Origin: Caldanaerobacter subterraneus
GTDB lineage: Bacteria; Bacillota; Thermoanaerobacteria; Thermoanaerobacterales; Thermoanaerobacteraceae
DNA: 64,000 nt
Assembly (NCBI RefSeq): GCF_004345675.1
Contig: NZ_SLWU01000005.1
Location: forward strand, 1 to 64,000
Direction: 5' to 3'
Shown here: one piece after another, positions 45,772 to 54,810 of the stretch
Layout: each line of letters begins with the position of its first letter
How positions within the stretch are numbered: position 1 is the stretch's first letter
Position numbers and translations under genes: made by a program
The notes under the pieces: model-generated
What the model saw: the letters and a program-made list of their open reading frames with translations, nothing else
The model's database searches: none
Told to the model about the DNA's origin: nothing

Positions 45772-45825
45772 CCGCTTTCTCTGTCAGTCGAAAGCGGATA
45801 AGCCCCCTGTTAAGGTCCGGCTTAT
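45772..45825 (-). promoter_or_regulatory. Tandem hairpins upstream of flgE
   Basis: Two adjoining stems: CCGCTTTC with GAAAGCGG (45772-45779, 45790-45797) and ATAAGCC with GGCTTAT (45798-45804, 45819-45825). They fill most of the 80-base gap before flgE, and the second begins at the upstream stop codon. No T-run follows either. Confidence 0.6.
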
Positions 45826-46172
45826 ACTATCACAGCGCCGTCTATATTTGTAAAAACGCTATTTTTTAACATGCTCTCGTCCATAGCAGTTATGACCGTC
45901 CTAGATTTCAAATTCACCACAAAAGCTTTATTATCCATTATTATCAGCGAATCCTTTATCCCTTTACTGCTGGCTTTTTCAACAGCCTCTAAAAGCTTTT
46001 TGTACTCATCAGGTGTAATCTTTACATTCCTCGCTTCCATCCTTAGAAGGGAATGTTTTGAAAATTTAATTTCTGCAAACTTTTCTTCAAAAACCTGTTT
46101 AAAACCTTCTCCGTAAGAAGGCTGGGGCTTCTGTATAGAAGGTCCATTCAGCGAATTAAAATGGACTTTCAA
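45822..46172 (-). CDS. Flagellar operon protein of the TIGR02530 type
   Basis: A 116-residue protein between flgD and flgE. It has a helical, charged N-terminal half with FKQVFEEKFAEIKFSKHSLLRMEAR (about 24-48; core KFSKHSLLRME) and a C-terminal strand region LIIMDNKAFVVNLKSRTVIT (about 75-94). This pattern and position match the widespread Firmicute family TIGR02530, which has no assigned function; a role in hook or rod assembly is inferred from position. No signal or membrane segment. Confidence 0.82.
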   Translation of the reverse strand: MKVHFNSLNGPSIQKPQPSYGEGFKQVFEEKFAEIKFSKHSLLRMEARNVKITPDEYKKLLEAVEKASSKGIKDSLIIMDNKAFVVNLKSRTVITAMDESMLKNSVFTNIDGAVIV

Positions 46173-46181
46173 AGTATCACC

Positions 46182-46577
46182 TCACTCAGTGACAGTTCTC
46201 ACAGCGTCCAAAGGTATATCTAAGCCTTTTACTTTGAGAAAGTACTGCCCATTTTCTCTGTACACAGCATCAACTTTTCCAAAAACTTCTTTGTAATTTC
46301 CATTCCCCTCATTTATAGTAGCGTACACGTTTTTGCCTATAAGCGCTATAGCTTTTACAAAATTAAAACTTTCATTCAAATTCCGCATCTGCTCTAAAGC
46401 AGAAAACTGCGCAAGCTGTGCAAGAAACTCCTTGTCATCTACAGGATTTAAAGGGTCCTGATTTTTTAGCTGAGTCACAAGAAGCATCAGAAAATCATCT
46501 TTTCCTAACTCGCTTTTTGTAGTGACTTTATTCTGATTGGAAGGAGGCAGTACACTGTAGTTTGTATTTACATTCAC
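46182..46577 (-). CDS. flgD: Flagellar hook cap protein FlgD
   Basis: A 131-residue hook assembly scaffold. The conserved N-terminal domain is complete: GKDDFLMLLVTQLKNQDPLNP (about 25-45; core DDFLMLLVTQL), FLAQLAQFSALEQMRNL (about 50-66). The C-terminal part is short (about 100-131), lacking the full tudor/fibronectin-like domain of E. coli FlgD, as in several Firmicutes. It precedes the TIGR02530 gene and flgE. Confidence 0.92.
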   Translation of the reverse strand: MNVNTNYSVLPPSNQNKVTTKSELGKDDFLMLLVTQLKNQDPLNPVDDKEFLAQLAQFSALEQMRNLNESFNFVKAIALIGKNVYATINEGNGNYKEVFGKVDAVYRENGQYFLKVKGLDIPLDAVRTVTE

Positions 46578-46594
46578 TTTAAAGCCTCTCCTTT

Positions 46595-47806
46595 CTATGC
46601 CATCAGGTCAAGATGGCCATCTTTGAAATAATAATTTTGAGAAGTAAGGTCTAGCTCTTCACTTGGCAAATACTTTTTACTTCCGTAATGGTGGAAATAG
46701 CGCAGGTTTTCATTTCCTCCATAAAAACTTCCCTGATAGTTTCCTTCGCCAGTGTACTGAGGTGTAAATTGAAAATTTTTATCTACTGCTACATTCACAC
46801 TTTCAATTTTTATCCCTTTTAAATCCAGCTGAGCCTGCAGCAGAGAAAGATTTGATTCAATTTGGTGCTTTGTCTTCTCGCTTTCTGTGATAATTGTAGC
46901 TACTATATTGCCATCAATTGATTTTAAGCTGATTTGAAGTTTGCCGAGTATCTCCGGTTTTAGATTGACAGTCACAGATGAAGCCCCTTTTTCTTTTGCC
47001 ACAAATACATTATCTACTATCTGACGAAAGAGTCTGTCAACAGGATCATTAGATTTTTTGATGGAAGTGTAGATTAAATTGCTAACAGGCTTGCCCTCAT
47101 TTTTGAAAAAAACAAATTCCTGTTTTACATCAAAATTTTTTTTCTCTGTCTTTTCTTCTTTTGCCTCCTTTGCAGCAATGAAAGCTTCTTTGTCGATTTT
47201 TAATTGCGAAGTTTTATCCTGATTCTTTTGAACATTTTCCTCTGCAAAATCCTTTTGATTCAAATCCTGTAAAAAAGGCTTGTCCAAGTCTTTTACCTTC
47301 GCAAGCTTTATATGGCATTCAATCACTTCTGGAGAAAGTTCAATGTTAAAATTCTCCTTCAAAAAATCGCTTATTTTCTTTGCAATCTCTTTAAAAGTAA
47401 AATTCTTTTCTTTTATAAAACCTTGTAGAGCAACTTCTAATTTTTCTCTGACCTTTTCAAACTCTAATGCACCTTTTTCACTTGAAATCGTCTCTAAACT
47501 CAAAGTTATAGTCTGCATTAATGCTGGAATAAAATTGTTTAAATCCTCCATTATATCCTTATCTTCTTTTACTTTTTCTTGAAAAATTTCTACATTTTTT
47601 AGCCCATTTTTTTGAGAGAGGAATTCTTCTTTTTTTAGATTCAGGGGATTTTCTTTTATATTTCCCTCTCTTGTTTCAGTGAGTTCACTTAAAAGAAGGT
47701 CTAAAAAGCTTACTTTTTCCTTCCCATTTTCACCTCCTTTTGCCATCTTACTGTCAACTGCTTTTAAAAAAGGGAGCAATTCCTGGACTACGACCTGCTC
47801 ACTCAA
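46595..47806 (-). CDS. fliK: Flagellar hook-length control protein FliK
   Basis: The molecular ruler that triggers FlhB to switch export. The 403 residues include a long, lysine/glutamate-rich, low-complexity N-terminal ruler (about 30-260) and the C-terminal switch domain (about 275-360) with SVTVNLKPEILGKLQISLKS and ESNLSLLQAQLDLKGIKIESV cores. The tail is rich in tyrosine. Overall sequence is poorly conserved, so identification rests on the C-terminal LxPexLGxLxVxL pattern and on position between ylxF and flgD. Confidence 0.9.
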   Translation of the reverse strand: MSEQVVVQELLPFLKAVDSKMAKGGENGKEKVSFLDLLLSELTETREGNIKENPLNLKKEEFLSQKNGLKNVEIFQEKVKEDKDIMEDLNNFIPALMQTITLSLETISSEKGALEFEKVREKLEVALQGFIKEKNFTFKEIAKKISDFLKENFNIELSPEVIECHIKLAKVKDLDKPFLQDLNQKDFAEENVQKNQDKTSQLKIDKEAFIAAKEAKEEKTEKKNFDVKQEFVFFKNEGKPVSNLIYTSIKKSNDPVDRLFRQIVDNVFVAKEKGASSVTVNLKPEILGKLQISLKSIDGNIVATIITESEKTKHQIESNLSLLQAQLDLKGIKIESVNVAVDKNFQFTPQYTGEGNYQGSFYGGNENLRYFHHYGSKKYLPSEELDLTSQNYYFKDGHLDLMA

Positions 47807-47821
47807 TTTTTCACCTCCTTT

Positions 47822-48400
47822 CTAAGGCACCATTGTGGCACTCTTTAAGAGCATATTTGTTATCTTTGCAGCCTTTTCAGGCTTTAGTGCCTCCATTATT
47901 TTTGATGCGCTGTCTTTGTTCATAGAAGTCAGTATTTTAATCACTTCTTCATCTGACATGTTGTTTAAAATTTGGGCAGCATTTTGAGGGTCCATGTTCT
48001 GATAGTACGTGGCTATGTCTTTCAAACTGTTTTGCCTGCTTTCAAACTGCTGTTTTAAGGTTAATTTTTCATTCTGCAGTTCCTCAATTTGCTTTTTGAG
48101 CTCTTCTATCTGAGCGTTTTGCTCTTTTATCTTTTCTTCGTAGTTAGAAATAGTAGCTTCTTTTTTCTTCAGTTCCTCATTTAACTTTGCAATCACTGCA
48201 TCTTTGTCTTCTGTTTTAGGAGAAGAAACTATCCCTTTTAAGAGAGGAATTTTTGATATTTGCTTTGTCAGGAAAACTTGACTTCCGCCTATATTGAAGT
48301 ACACCAGAACAGAAGACAAGACTATAACTAAAACCAGTGCTAGAATTATCACCCATTTTGCTTTTGACCTTTTTTTCTCCTGAACCTGCTCATTTTGCAT
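47822..48400 (-). CDS. ylxF: YlxF/MotE-like membrane protein with coiled coil
   Basis: A 192-residue protein with a short cytoplasmic N-terminus, one transmembrane segment (about 17-35), a coiled coil (about 65-125, repeated KIKEQNAQIEELKKQIEEL) and a C-terminal MgtE-N-like module (YYQNMDPQNAAQILNNM, ILTSMNKDSASKIMEAL). In B. subtilis YlxF sits between fliJ and fliK; relatives named MotE chaperone the stator subunit MotC in rhizobia. Function here unknown. Confidence 0.85.
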   Translation of the reverse strand: MQNEQVQEKKRSKAKWVIILALVLVIVLSSVLVYFNIGGSQVFLTKQISKIPLLKGIVSSPKTEDKDAVIAKLNEELKKKEATISNYEEKIKEQNAQIEELKKQIEELQNEKLTLKQQFESRQNSLKDIATYYQNMDPQNAAQILNNMSDEEVIKILTSMNKDSASKIMEALKPEKAAKITNMLLKSATMVP

Positions 48401-48412
48401 GGAAATATCCTC

Positions 48413-48865
48413 CTAATAGGATTTAGCAACTTTGTAGCTCACATGTTCATCTATCACTCTTGACTGTTCGAGATTTAGTAGATAAAGATATTCAGCAAAC
48501 TGTCTTTCCTTTAAATTTTCCAAGGCCTTTTTTTCTTTCGACACCTTCAAAAGCCCTTCCCTTATTTTTTCTGCCTCTTTTTCCAATTTCAAAATGTAGT
48601 TGGCCTGTTTCTCAATCATTTCTCTAATTTTCATTATGTAGGCTTCTGTCTCTGCCAGTTTGTACATCAAAGTCCCCTCTTCTACTTCCTCTTTCGCTCT
48701 TTTAGTAACTTCCTGAAGGTGCTTCTTTAGGTTTTCAAGTTTTTCTCTTTCTCTCTCTATCTCTTTCATAATTTTTGCTAAATTCTCTTTCTCAATCTTT
48801 TCTGACTGCTCTTTTAAATTCAATACCGACTGGAGGGTAAATTCAAATTTTTTCATTCTCATCAC
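48413..48865 (-). CDS. fliJ: Flagellar export chaperone FliJ
   Basis: A 150-residue, almost wholly coiled-coil protein (KIEKENLAKIMKEIERERE and onwards) that forms the central stalk of the FliI ATPase ring. The N-terminal FEFTLQSVLNLKEQSE motif is the family signature. It starts with a four-base overlap with fliI and precedes ylxF. Confidence 0.9.
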   Translation of the reverse strand: MMRMKKFEFTLQSVLNLKEQSEKIEKENLAKIMKEIEREREKLENLKKHLQEVTKRAKEEVEEGTLMYKLAETEAYIMKIREMIEKQANYILKLEKEAEKIREGLLKVSKEKKALENLKERQFAEYLYLLNLEQSRVIDEHVSYKVAKSY

Positions 48866-50175
48866 CTTTCAAGAGATTTAGCTAGAAGTTTTTTCGTAGT
48901 TTCAAAATCATAAGCTTCATCGATTTTCTGCCTTAAGAAGCTGTTCATTTTTTCATTAAGCTCAATCGCTTCGTCAATTTTAGGGTTAGTGCCAAAGTTA
49001 TAAGCTCCTATGTTTATCAGGTCCTCCGCTTCTGCGTAAGTGGCGAGGATATTCTTAAACTTTGCCACCAGCTCCTTGTGTTCATCCGTTATGATGTCAT
49101 TTATCACCCTGCTCACGCTTGCCAGTACGTCTATGGCCGGATAGTGGTTTTTGTTTGCAAGCTTTCTGGATAAAACTATGTGTCCATCCAGTATGCCTCT
49201 TACCGCGTCAGCTATAGGTTCATTAAGGTCATCTCCGTCTACCAAAACCGTGTACAAAGCTGTTATTGATCCCTTTTGAGATGACCCTGACCTCTCCAAG
49301 AGTTTTGGAAGCACAGAAAACACAGAAGGAGTGTATCCCCTTGATACAGGTGCTTCTCCAATAGATAAACCTATCTCTCTCTGAGCCATCGCGAAGCGCG
49401 TTATAGAGTCCATCATGAGAAGCACGTCAAGGCCCTGGTCTCTAAAGTACTCAGCTATAGCAGTAGCGGTCATCGCTCCTTTCACTCTCACCAAAGCTGG
49501 CGTATCAGACGTTGCTACTACTACGACAGACCTCTTTAGCCCTTCCTCTCCGAGGTCTTTCTCTATAAACTCGTTTACCTCTCTTCCTCTTTCTCCAATG
49601 AGAGCAATCACGTTTAAATCTGCTTTTGCGTTCCTCGCCATCATCCCGAGAAGGGTACTTTTCCCAACTCCGCTTCCTGCAAAAATTCCAATCCTCTGCC
49701 CTTTGCCGCAAGTCAACAGACCATCTATTGCCTTTATGCCTAGAGGCATTACCTCTCTTATCCGTTTTCTTTCCAGAGGGTCTGGAGGAGTGTTGTTTAC
49801 AGGAATTGATTTTTCGTATTTCAAGGGACCTTTACCATCTATTGGGTTGCCAAGTCCGTCCAAAACCCTCCCTAAAAGGGATTTCCCTACATTTACTTTC
49901 AAGGTCTGGCCTGTAGCTATAACTTTGCTTCCCGGTCCAATTCCCTCCATGTTGCCTAGAGGCATGAGATAGACTTTTTCCTCCTTAAAACCTACTACCT
50001 CAGCGAGAACTTCATTCCCATCAATTGTCTTTATGTAGCATATTTCACCTATATTAGAAAGTGGACCTACGCTCTCAATAGTAAGGCCTATCACCTGGGA
50101 TACTTTTCCGTAATATCCTACTAGCCTTTTTTCTCTCAAAATCTTTGAATATTTTTCCAAAATCCCGCTACTCAT
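48862..50175 (-). CDS. fliI: Flagellum-specific ATPase FliI
   Basis: The hexameric ATPase of the flagellar export apparatus, related to F-ATPase beta. The 437 residues hold the N-terminal barrel, Walker A GIFAGSGVGKSTLLGM (about 168-183), GERGREVNEFIE (about 197-208), Walker B LLMMDSITRFAMAQREIGL (about 254-272; core LLMMDS) and the C-terminal helical domain. The order fliH-fliI-fliJ with small overlaps is standard. Confidence 0.97.
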   Translation of the reverse strand: MSSGILEKYSKILREKRLVGYYGKVSQVIGLTIESVGPLSNIGEICYIKTIDGNEVLAEVVGFKEEKVYLMPLGNMEGIGPGSKVIATGQTLKVNVGKSLLGRVLDGLGNPIDGKGPLKYEKSIPVNNTPPDPLERKRIREVMPLGIKAIDGLLTCGKGQRIGIFAGSGVGKSTLLGMMARNAKADLNVIALIGERGREVNEFIEKDLGEEGLKRSVVVVATSDTPALVRVKGAMTATAIAEYFRDQGLDVLLMMDSITRFAMAQREIGLSIGEAPVSRGYTPSVFSVLPKLLERSGSSQKGSITALYTVLVDGDDLNEPIADAVRGILDGHIVLSRKLANKNHYPAIDVLASVSRVINDIITDEHKELVAKFKNILATYAEAEDLINIGAYNFGTNPKIDEAIELNEKMNSFLRQKIDEAYDFETTKKLLAKSLER

Positions 50176-50935
50176 TTAACACACCTGCGAACAAGCTTTT
50201 TAAAGTCTTCAGTTGAGTTGTCACTCCAGAATTTATCACTCCAGAGTTTGTCTCAATTATACAATCTCCTTTTCTCAAGGAGAGGTCTTTGACAATGTTG
50301 ATTTCATCTAAAAACTCTACATCTTTTAAAATCTTGTCCTTATTTTTTACGCAATGTTCATAATCTTCTTCACTTACTCTTACAGTCACCTTATCAAAAG
50401 CGTTGTAATTTTCCATTCCCTTTTTTATGAGGCTTAGTATCAAATCCTTGTCTTCTTCCACGTGTTTTCCTACAATTTTCTCCACTGCCTCCAAAATAAC
50501 GTTTATCATGTCACTCTCTGCCTCTTTGTAAAGCCTCTTCTTTTCCTCCAATATCTCTTCTTTTAAGGCTTTTGCCTCCTCAATGAGGGCTTTGGCTTTT
50601 TCTTCTCCTTTTTTGTATCCCTCTTCATACCCTGCACTGTAACCTTCTTCATAGCCTTTTATCCTGTACTTTTCTTCAATTTCATGCGCTCTTTCTTCTG
50701 CTTCTTTTAGCATCTTCTCAATATCTTCTCTCGTTTTTGAAAGGATCTCCCTTTGGACCTGTTTTGCTCTTTCTATCATCTCTTTAGCCAAGGTCAAGCT
50801 CTCATTTTTTACATTTTTACCTTCTTCTTTCTCTTCAACTGGACCCTCAATCCTTCTTTTCTTTTCAGGTACCGCAAATTTTAGCAGGACAGGAGAGGAG
50901 ATGTTGACCTCTTTTTCTTTATAATACCTATACAA
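50168..50935 (-). CDS. fliH: Flagellar export regulator FliH
   Basis: It dimerises and binds FliI, linking it to the C-ring. The 255 residues have an acidic/basic N-terminal region, a long coiled coil with the glycine-rich repeats GYEEGYSAGYEEGYKKGEE (about 92-110) typical of FliH, and a C-terminal domain like F-ATPase delta (IIETNSGVINSG, about 222-233). Overlaps of eight bases with fliG and fliI support co-translation. Confidence 0.93.
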   Translation of the reverse strand: MYRYYKEKEVNISSPVLLKFAVPEKKRRIEGPVEEKEEGKNVKNESLTLAKEMIERAKQVQREILSKTREDIEKMLKEAEERAHEIEEKYRIKGYEEGYSAGYEEGYKKGEEKAKALIEEAKALKEEILEEKKRLYKEAESDMINVILEAVEKIVGKHVEEDKDLILSLIKKGMENYNAFDKVTVRVSEEDYEHCVKNKDKILKDVEFLDEINIVKDLSLRKGDCIIETNSGVINSGVTTQLKTLKSLFAGVLNE

Positions 50936-51935
50936 TAATCTCGTCCCCTCCTCCTCTTGAAATTACTATCTCGCCTGCTTCCTCCAGCTTTCTTATTATG
51001 TTTACAATTCTCTGCTGAGCTTCTTCCACATCTTTTAACCTTACAGGACCCATGTACTGTATGTCTTCCTTTATCATCTCTGCTAGGCGCTTCGACATAT
51101 TGCTGTAAATGACTCTCTGCACTTCCTCGCTGGCACCTTTTAAAGCGAGGGCGATATCGTGGTTGTCCACTTCTCTTAACACTCTCTGTATAGACCTTGA
51201 ATCCAACGTGACAATGTCCTCAAATACGAACATTCTCTTCTTGATCTCTTCTACAAGCTCAATATCTATTGTCTCTAATGTATCCAAAATGTTCTTCTCG
51301 GTGCTCCTGTCAACAGAGTTCAGTATATCTACAATTGTCTGTATTCCACCAGAAGAAGTGTAATCTTGAGTTACAAGTGAAGAAAGCTTTCTTTCCAGAA
51401 TTCTCTCTACTTCTTTTACCACTTCAGGAGATGTGCTTTCCATTTTAGCTATCCTCATTGCCACTTCAGCCTGCAATTTTTCAGGCAAGGAGGAAAGGAT
51501 GGCTCCTGCCTGCTGGGGCTTCAAGTAAGATAGAATCATGGCGATGGTCTGAGGATGTTCGTTTTGTATAAAATTGAGCACTTGTGAAGGGTCTGCCCTC
51601 CTTATGAAGTCAAAGGGCCTCACCCTTAATGAAGAGGTGAGTTTGTTTATTATCTCAAAAGCTTCTTGAGCTCCCAAAGCTTTTTCTAAAACAGTTTTTG
51701 CGTACTCAATTCCGCCCTCTATTATGTATTCCTGTGCAACGCACATATTGTAAAATTCATCAATTATTTTCTGTTTTTCTTCAGGAGTTAGATTCCTTAT
51801 ACTGGCAATTTCTAAAGTCAGCTGTTCTATCTCTTCTTCTCTCAAGTGCTTGTAAATCTCGGCAGAAAGTTCTGGACCCAAGGCTATTAAAAGCATTGCG
51901 CTTTTCTGCCTTCCAGTTAAAGGTCCTCTCGCCAT
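50928..51935 (-). CDS. fliG: Flagellar motor switch protein FliG
   Basis: The torque-generating C-ring protein. The 335 residues comprise the FliF-binding N-terminal domain, a middle domain with the EHPQTIAMILSYLKPQQA motif (about 128-145), and a C-terminal domain with the charged torque helix (IKKRMFVFEDIVTLDSRSIQRVLRE; core DSRSIQRVLREV, about 250-261). All are intact. It follows fliF by nine bases. Confidence 0.96.
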   Translation of the reverse strand: MARGPLTGRQKSAMLLIALGPELSAEIYKHLREEEIEQLTLEIASIRNLTPEEKQKIIDEFYNMCVAQEYIIEGGIEYAKTVLEKALGAQEAFEIINKLTSSLRVRPFDFIRRADPSQVLNFIQNEHPQTIAMILSYLKPQQAGAILSSLPEKLQAEVAMRIAKMESTSPEVVKEVERILERKLSSLVTQDYTSSGGIQTIVDILNSVDRSTEKNILDTLETIDIELVEEIKKRMFVFEDIVTLDSRSIQRVLREVDNHDIALALKGASEEVQRVIYSNMSKRLAEMIKEDIQYMGPVRLKDVEEAQQRIVNIIRKLEEAGEIVISRGGGDEIIV

Positions 51936-51943
51936 ATTATCAC

Positions 51944-53455
51944 CTACTCTTCATTAAGCCATGTTCTTATAAGTTGAACTACAATATCGGGCTTTTCTCT
52001 TATCAGCTTCTCTATTTGCTTCTTCTTTTCATCTTTTTCTGTGATAACTATCTCTTCAACAGGTTCTGCTGTCGCAAGCACTTCTTCCTCAGCAGGAGGA
52101 ATGACTCCCTTTGTTTTCCTTCTTCTAATCATCAGAAAAGCGACTAAGCCTCCTCCTACAGCCAAGGCAGCTATAATTCCCCACAAGTAAAGGGGCATTC
52201 CTTGAGCAACTTTCTTCTGCGCCTGCATAGCTTTAAGCAAATCCTGGTTAAAAGGTATCCCTTGTACTGAGACTTTTACATTATTCCCTCCAGCAGCATT
52301 TGCAACTAAATCTGCAATTTGCTGCTGCATAGAGGCATTTAAAGGCTTGTTTACAACCACTGCCACAGAGATGCTCTCAATTTTGCCTTGTGCCTCTACA
52401 AGAGTTGTCTTTATCTGGTTTATCTCATAATTTATAGTAGTTTCCGTTTTGTCATAACTGGAGGTATTGTTATTTTGTTGATTATAAACTGGAGGATTAT
52501 TCGTTGGTTGTCCTGGGGGGCTTCCACTTTGTGTCCCTGTTGCCTTTTCTTTTAATTCCTGCACACTTCTAACAATTCCTTTGTTGTCATTTCCCTGAAC
52601 AGGAGTGTATTCAATTCTGTCCTCTGTCTTTTTATCGAAATTTAACCTCACATTTGCCCTCACTACCACATTGCCTGGTCCAAACACCTGCTCTAAAAGG
52701 GTCTGAAGGCTATTTTGCAAGTCCTCCTGCACTTTTTTTTGAAGGGCAAACTGATTGCTGGCATTCTCTGCAATAGAATCGCTCTCTGGGGTCAAAATTT
52801 TTCCTGTACTATCAATTACAGTAACGTTTTCTGGTTTTAACCCTTCTACACTTTTTGAAACGAAATCTATTATTCCCTTAACTTGCGAAGGGGTCAAAGT
52901 AGCTCCAGGCTTTAAAGTAAGCATGACAGCCGCTGTCGCTTGATTGGTAGTATTGGAAAGCACAAAGGCGTTCTGGTCAGGAACTACAATATTTACAATC
53001 GCATCTTGCACACCTTCTATGGTTCTCAGCGAATTTTGTATCTCATTTTGTACAAAGTACAGGTACTTCTGTCTCCTTTCCTGGTCTGTTGTGGAAAGCG
53101 AGTTGTTCATCGCATCTTGAAAGCTAAATCCTCCCTGAGGTATGCCCTCTGTTGCCAATTTCATCCTTATTTCATCTTTATACTGAGCAGGTACTAAAAT
53201 TGTCGTGCCATTGTCCGATAATTTATATGGAACTTTAAATTCACTTTTTAATTTTTCTACTACTATTCCGGCATCTTTTAAGCTCAAATTAGAATACAAT
53301 ACCACGTAATTAGGCCTATTGGCTATGTATACAAGCAAACTGATGCCTATAAACACTAAAATTGCTATAACCGTAAGCTGTATCTTTTGTTTCTTGTCAA
53401 ACTTATTCCAAAAGTTTAAAAGCTGTTCTCTAAAATTAGCGATAGATTGTGGCAT
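51944..53455 (-). CDS. fliF: Flagellar MS-ring protein FliF
   Basis: It forms the inner-membrane MS ring on which the rotor is built. The 503 residues have two transmembrane helices (about 28-47 and 425-445) around a periplasmic region with ring-building motifs (VLYSNLSLKDAGIVVEKLK, about 55-73) and a Pro/Gln/Asn-rich loop (about 305-335). The C-terminal cytoplasmic tail binds FliG (PDIVVQLIRTWLNE). Complete and typical. Confidence 0.96.
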   Translation of the reverse strand: MPQSIANFREQLLNFWNKFDKKQKIQLTVIAILVFIGISLLVYIANRPNYVVLYSNLSLKDAGIVVEKLKSEFKVPYKLSDNGTTILVPAQYKDEIRMKLATEGIPQGGFSFQDAMNNSLSTTDQERRQKYLYFVQNEIQNSLRTIEGVQDAIVNIVVPDQNAFVLSNTTNQATAAVMLTLKPGATLTPSQVKGIIDFVSKSVEGLKPENVTVIDSTGKILTPESDSIAENASNQFALQKKVQEDLQNSLQTLLEQVFGPGNVVVRANVRLNFDKKTEDRIEYTPVQGNDNKGIVRSVQELKEKATGTQSGSPPGQPTNNPPVYNQQNNNTSSYDKTETTINYEINQIKTTLVEAQGKIESISVAVVVNKPLNASMQQQIADLVANAAGGNNVKVSVQGIPFNQDLLKAMQAQKKVAQGMPLYLWGIIAALAVGGGLVAFLMIRRRKTKGVIPPAEEEVLATAEPVEEIVITEKDEKKKQIEKLIREKPDIVVQLIRTWLNEE

Positions 53456-53482
53456 TGATTCACCTCATTTCATCGCAAGACA

Positions 53483-53779
53483 TTAAAGCGGCATCCGCAT
53501 TATCTCTTGATAGGCCTCCAGCACCTTGTTCTTAATCTGAATTGTAAGCTGAAGTGCAATATCTGCTTTGACAGCATCTATCATGACTTTATTTATATCA
53601 TCAATTTCTCCGGTCACTAACTTCTTGTCATCCTCTATCGCTTGAAGCTGTAGGTCATTTACCTTATTCAATGCCTCTTTTAAAAAATCACTAAAACTGT
53701 TTATCTTGCTGGTTGAGGGTGCAATATTATTGGTCTCTGTGAGAGTAACAGGCTGTATACCGGTAATCTGATTTATCAT
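53483..53779 (-). CDS. fliE: Flagellar hook-basal body protein FliE
   Basis: A 98-residue junction protein linking the MS ring to the rod. The C-terminal signature DAVKADIALQLTIQIKNKVLEAYQEIMRM (about 67-95; core LQLTIQIKNKVLEAYQEI) is clear, with NSFSDFLKEALNKVND before it. Order flgB-flgC-fliE-fliF is that of most Firmicutes. Confidence 0.93.
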   Translation of the reverse strand: MINQITGIQPVTLTETNNIAPSTSKINSFSDFLKEALNKVNDLQLQAIEDDKKLVTGEIDDINKVMIDAVKADIALQLTIQIKNKVLEAYQEIMRMPL

Positions 53780-53793
53780 TTTCCTCTACCCCT

Positions 53794-54234
53794 TCATTTT
53801 CCTATTTCTAAAGACTTTTGAAACATAGATTTGGCAGCATTAAAAGCGGTTACATTGGCTTCATAGGCTCGAGTTGCAGAAATCATATCTACCATCTCAG
53901 CCACAATATTTACATTAGGGTAAGAAACATAACCCAGCTGGTCTGCATCTGGATGACCCGGGTCATAGACTCGCCTTAAAGGAGTTTGTTCATCTTCTAT
54001 TATCTGTACCACTTCTACTCCCTTACCCGTGTACTTTCCTTTTACTTTTTCGAAAATGTTCTGAAAGCTGTCTGGTTGAATTTCCTTAAAAACCACCAAT
54101 TTTCTCCTGTAAGGACCGCCTTGAACTGTCCTTGTAGTGTTGGCATTGGCAATATTTTGCGATACCACATCCATTCTGACTCTCTCTGCAGTCAACCCGG
54201 TTGCGCTTATATCCATCGAACTAAACAAATTCAT
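53794..54234 (-). CDS. flgC: Flagellar rod protein FlgC
   Basis: A proximal-rod protein of 146 residues. The rod motif [13 protein letters not shown] (about 22-34) lies at the N-terminus and [19 protein letters not shown] (about 115-133) at the C-terminus. YVSYPNVN precedes the latter, as in the family. It starts six bases after flgB. Confidence 0.95.
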   Translation of the reverse strand: MNLFSSMDISATGLTAERVRMDVVSQNIANANTTRTVQGGPYRRKLVVFKEIQPDSFQNIFEKVKGKYTGKGVEVVQIIEDEQTPLRRVYDPGHPDADQLGYVSYPNVNIVAEMVDMISATRAYEANVTAFNAAKSMFQKSLEIGK

Positions 54235-54240
54235 TCAACA

Positions 54241-54636
54241 TTACCTCCCGTCTTTTACGGCTGTCATGATGGAATTGAGTTCTCCGCTGACTCTTTGAAC
54301 AAGAGCGTAATAGTAGAGCTGATTTTTAGCAAGCTGTGACATTTCATAATCTATATCCACATTGTTGCCGTCCAACCTCATTGAAGTGGTGTTGACTTGA
54401 TAAATCTCTGGCTTTATTGAATCAATTGGGGGAGGACCTATAGGAATGTGACGAGGATGTGTTATATAACCTTTAAGCTTATTTCCATTTAATGCTTCCT
54501 GCAAAATTTCTTCAAATTTGACTTCAGACCTTTTAAAATTGGGGGTATCTACATTGGCTATATTATTTGCAATTACATTGCTTCTCACTATAGCTGCATA
54601 TAAACCCTTTGCCAGAAGGTCTATATTCTCCCACAT
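54241..54636 (-). CDS. flgB: Flagellar rod protein FlgB
   Basis: A proximal-rod protein of 131 residues and the first gene of the fla/che operon. It has SNVIANNIANVDTPNFKRSEV (about 21-41; core NNIANVDTPNFKR) and the C-terminal YYALVQRVSGELNSI helix. I use ATG 54636 because GGAGGGGAGAAA precedes it; the longest frame starts at a GTG seven codons upstream and would read through that SD. It follows a promoter candidate and a dyad. Confidence 0.95.
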   Translation of the reverse strand: MWENIDLLAKGLYAAIVRSNVIANNIANVDTPNFKRSEVKFEEILQEALNGNKLKGYITHPRHIPIGPPPIDSIKPEIYQVNTTSMRLDGNNVDIDYEMSQLAKNQLYYYALVQRVSGELNSIMTAVKDGR

Positions 54637-54657
54637 TTTCTCCCCTCCTTCGACCAC

Positions 54658-54685
54658 AATATACTTAATTCGACAAAAATCTCAA
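54658..54685 (-). promoter_or_regulatory. Candidate fla/che operon promoter
   Basis: TTGAGA (54680-54685), 16 bases, TATATT (54658-54663) on the minus strand, 21 bases before flgB. No sigma-28 consensus (TAAA-N15-GCCGATAA) was seen, so housekeeping sigma control is inferred. Confidence 0.5.
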
Positions 54686-54704
54686 AAATCCTGCTAAATT
54701 ACTC

Positions 54705-54726
54705 CAAAGTTGTAACGTTACCTTTG
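54705..54726. promoter_or_regulatory. Dyad upstream of flgB promoter, possible operator
   Basis: A perfect 10-base palindrome GTAACGTTAC (54712-54721) sits inside a longer, imperfect CAAAG...CTTTG dyad, about 20 bases upstream of the -35. Its position suits a regulator. It is not a match to the CodY consensus. Confidence 0.4.
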
Positions 54727-54810
54727 TTGTAAAATAATATCAAATTTTATCGAATATTATTGTACCATGTCTTAACATTTTCCTCCATAAGAAAAAAGTC
54801 CTATTTTCCA

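Noticed and set aside
45742-45821. A c-di-GMP riboswitch before flgE
   Set aside because: The two hairpins lack the conserved GEMM loop and bulge sequences, and the region is only 80 bases inside an operon.
49415-49972. A 185-codon plus-strand frame opposite fliI
   Set aside because: It lies inside intact fliI, with composition expected of a complement of a coding strand and no ribosome-binding site.
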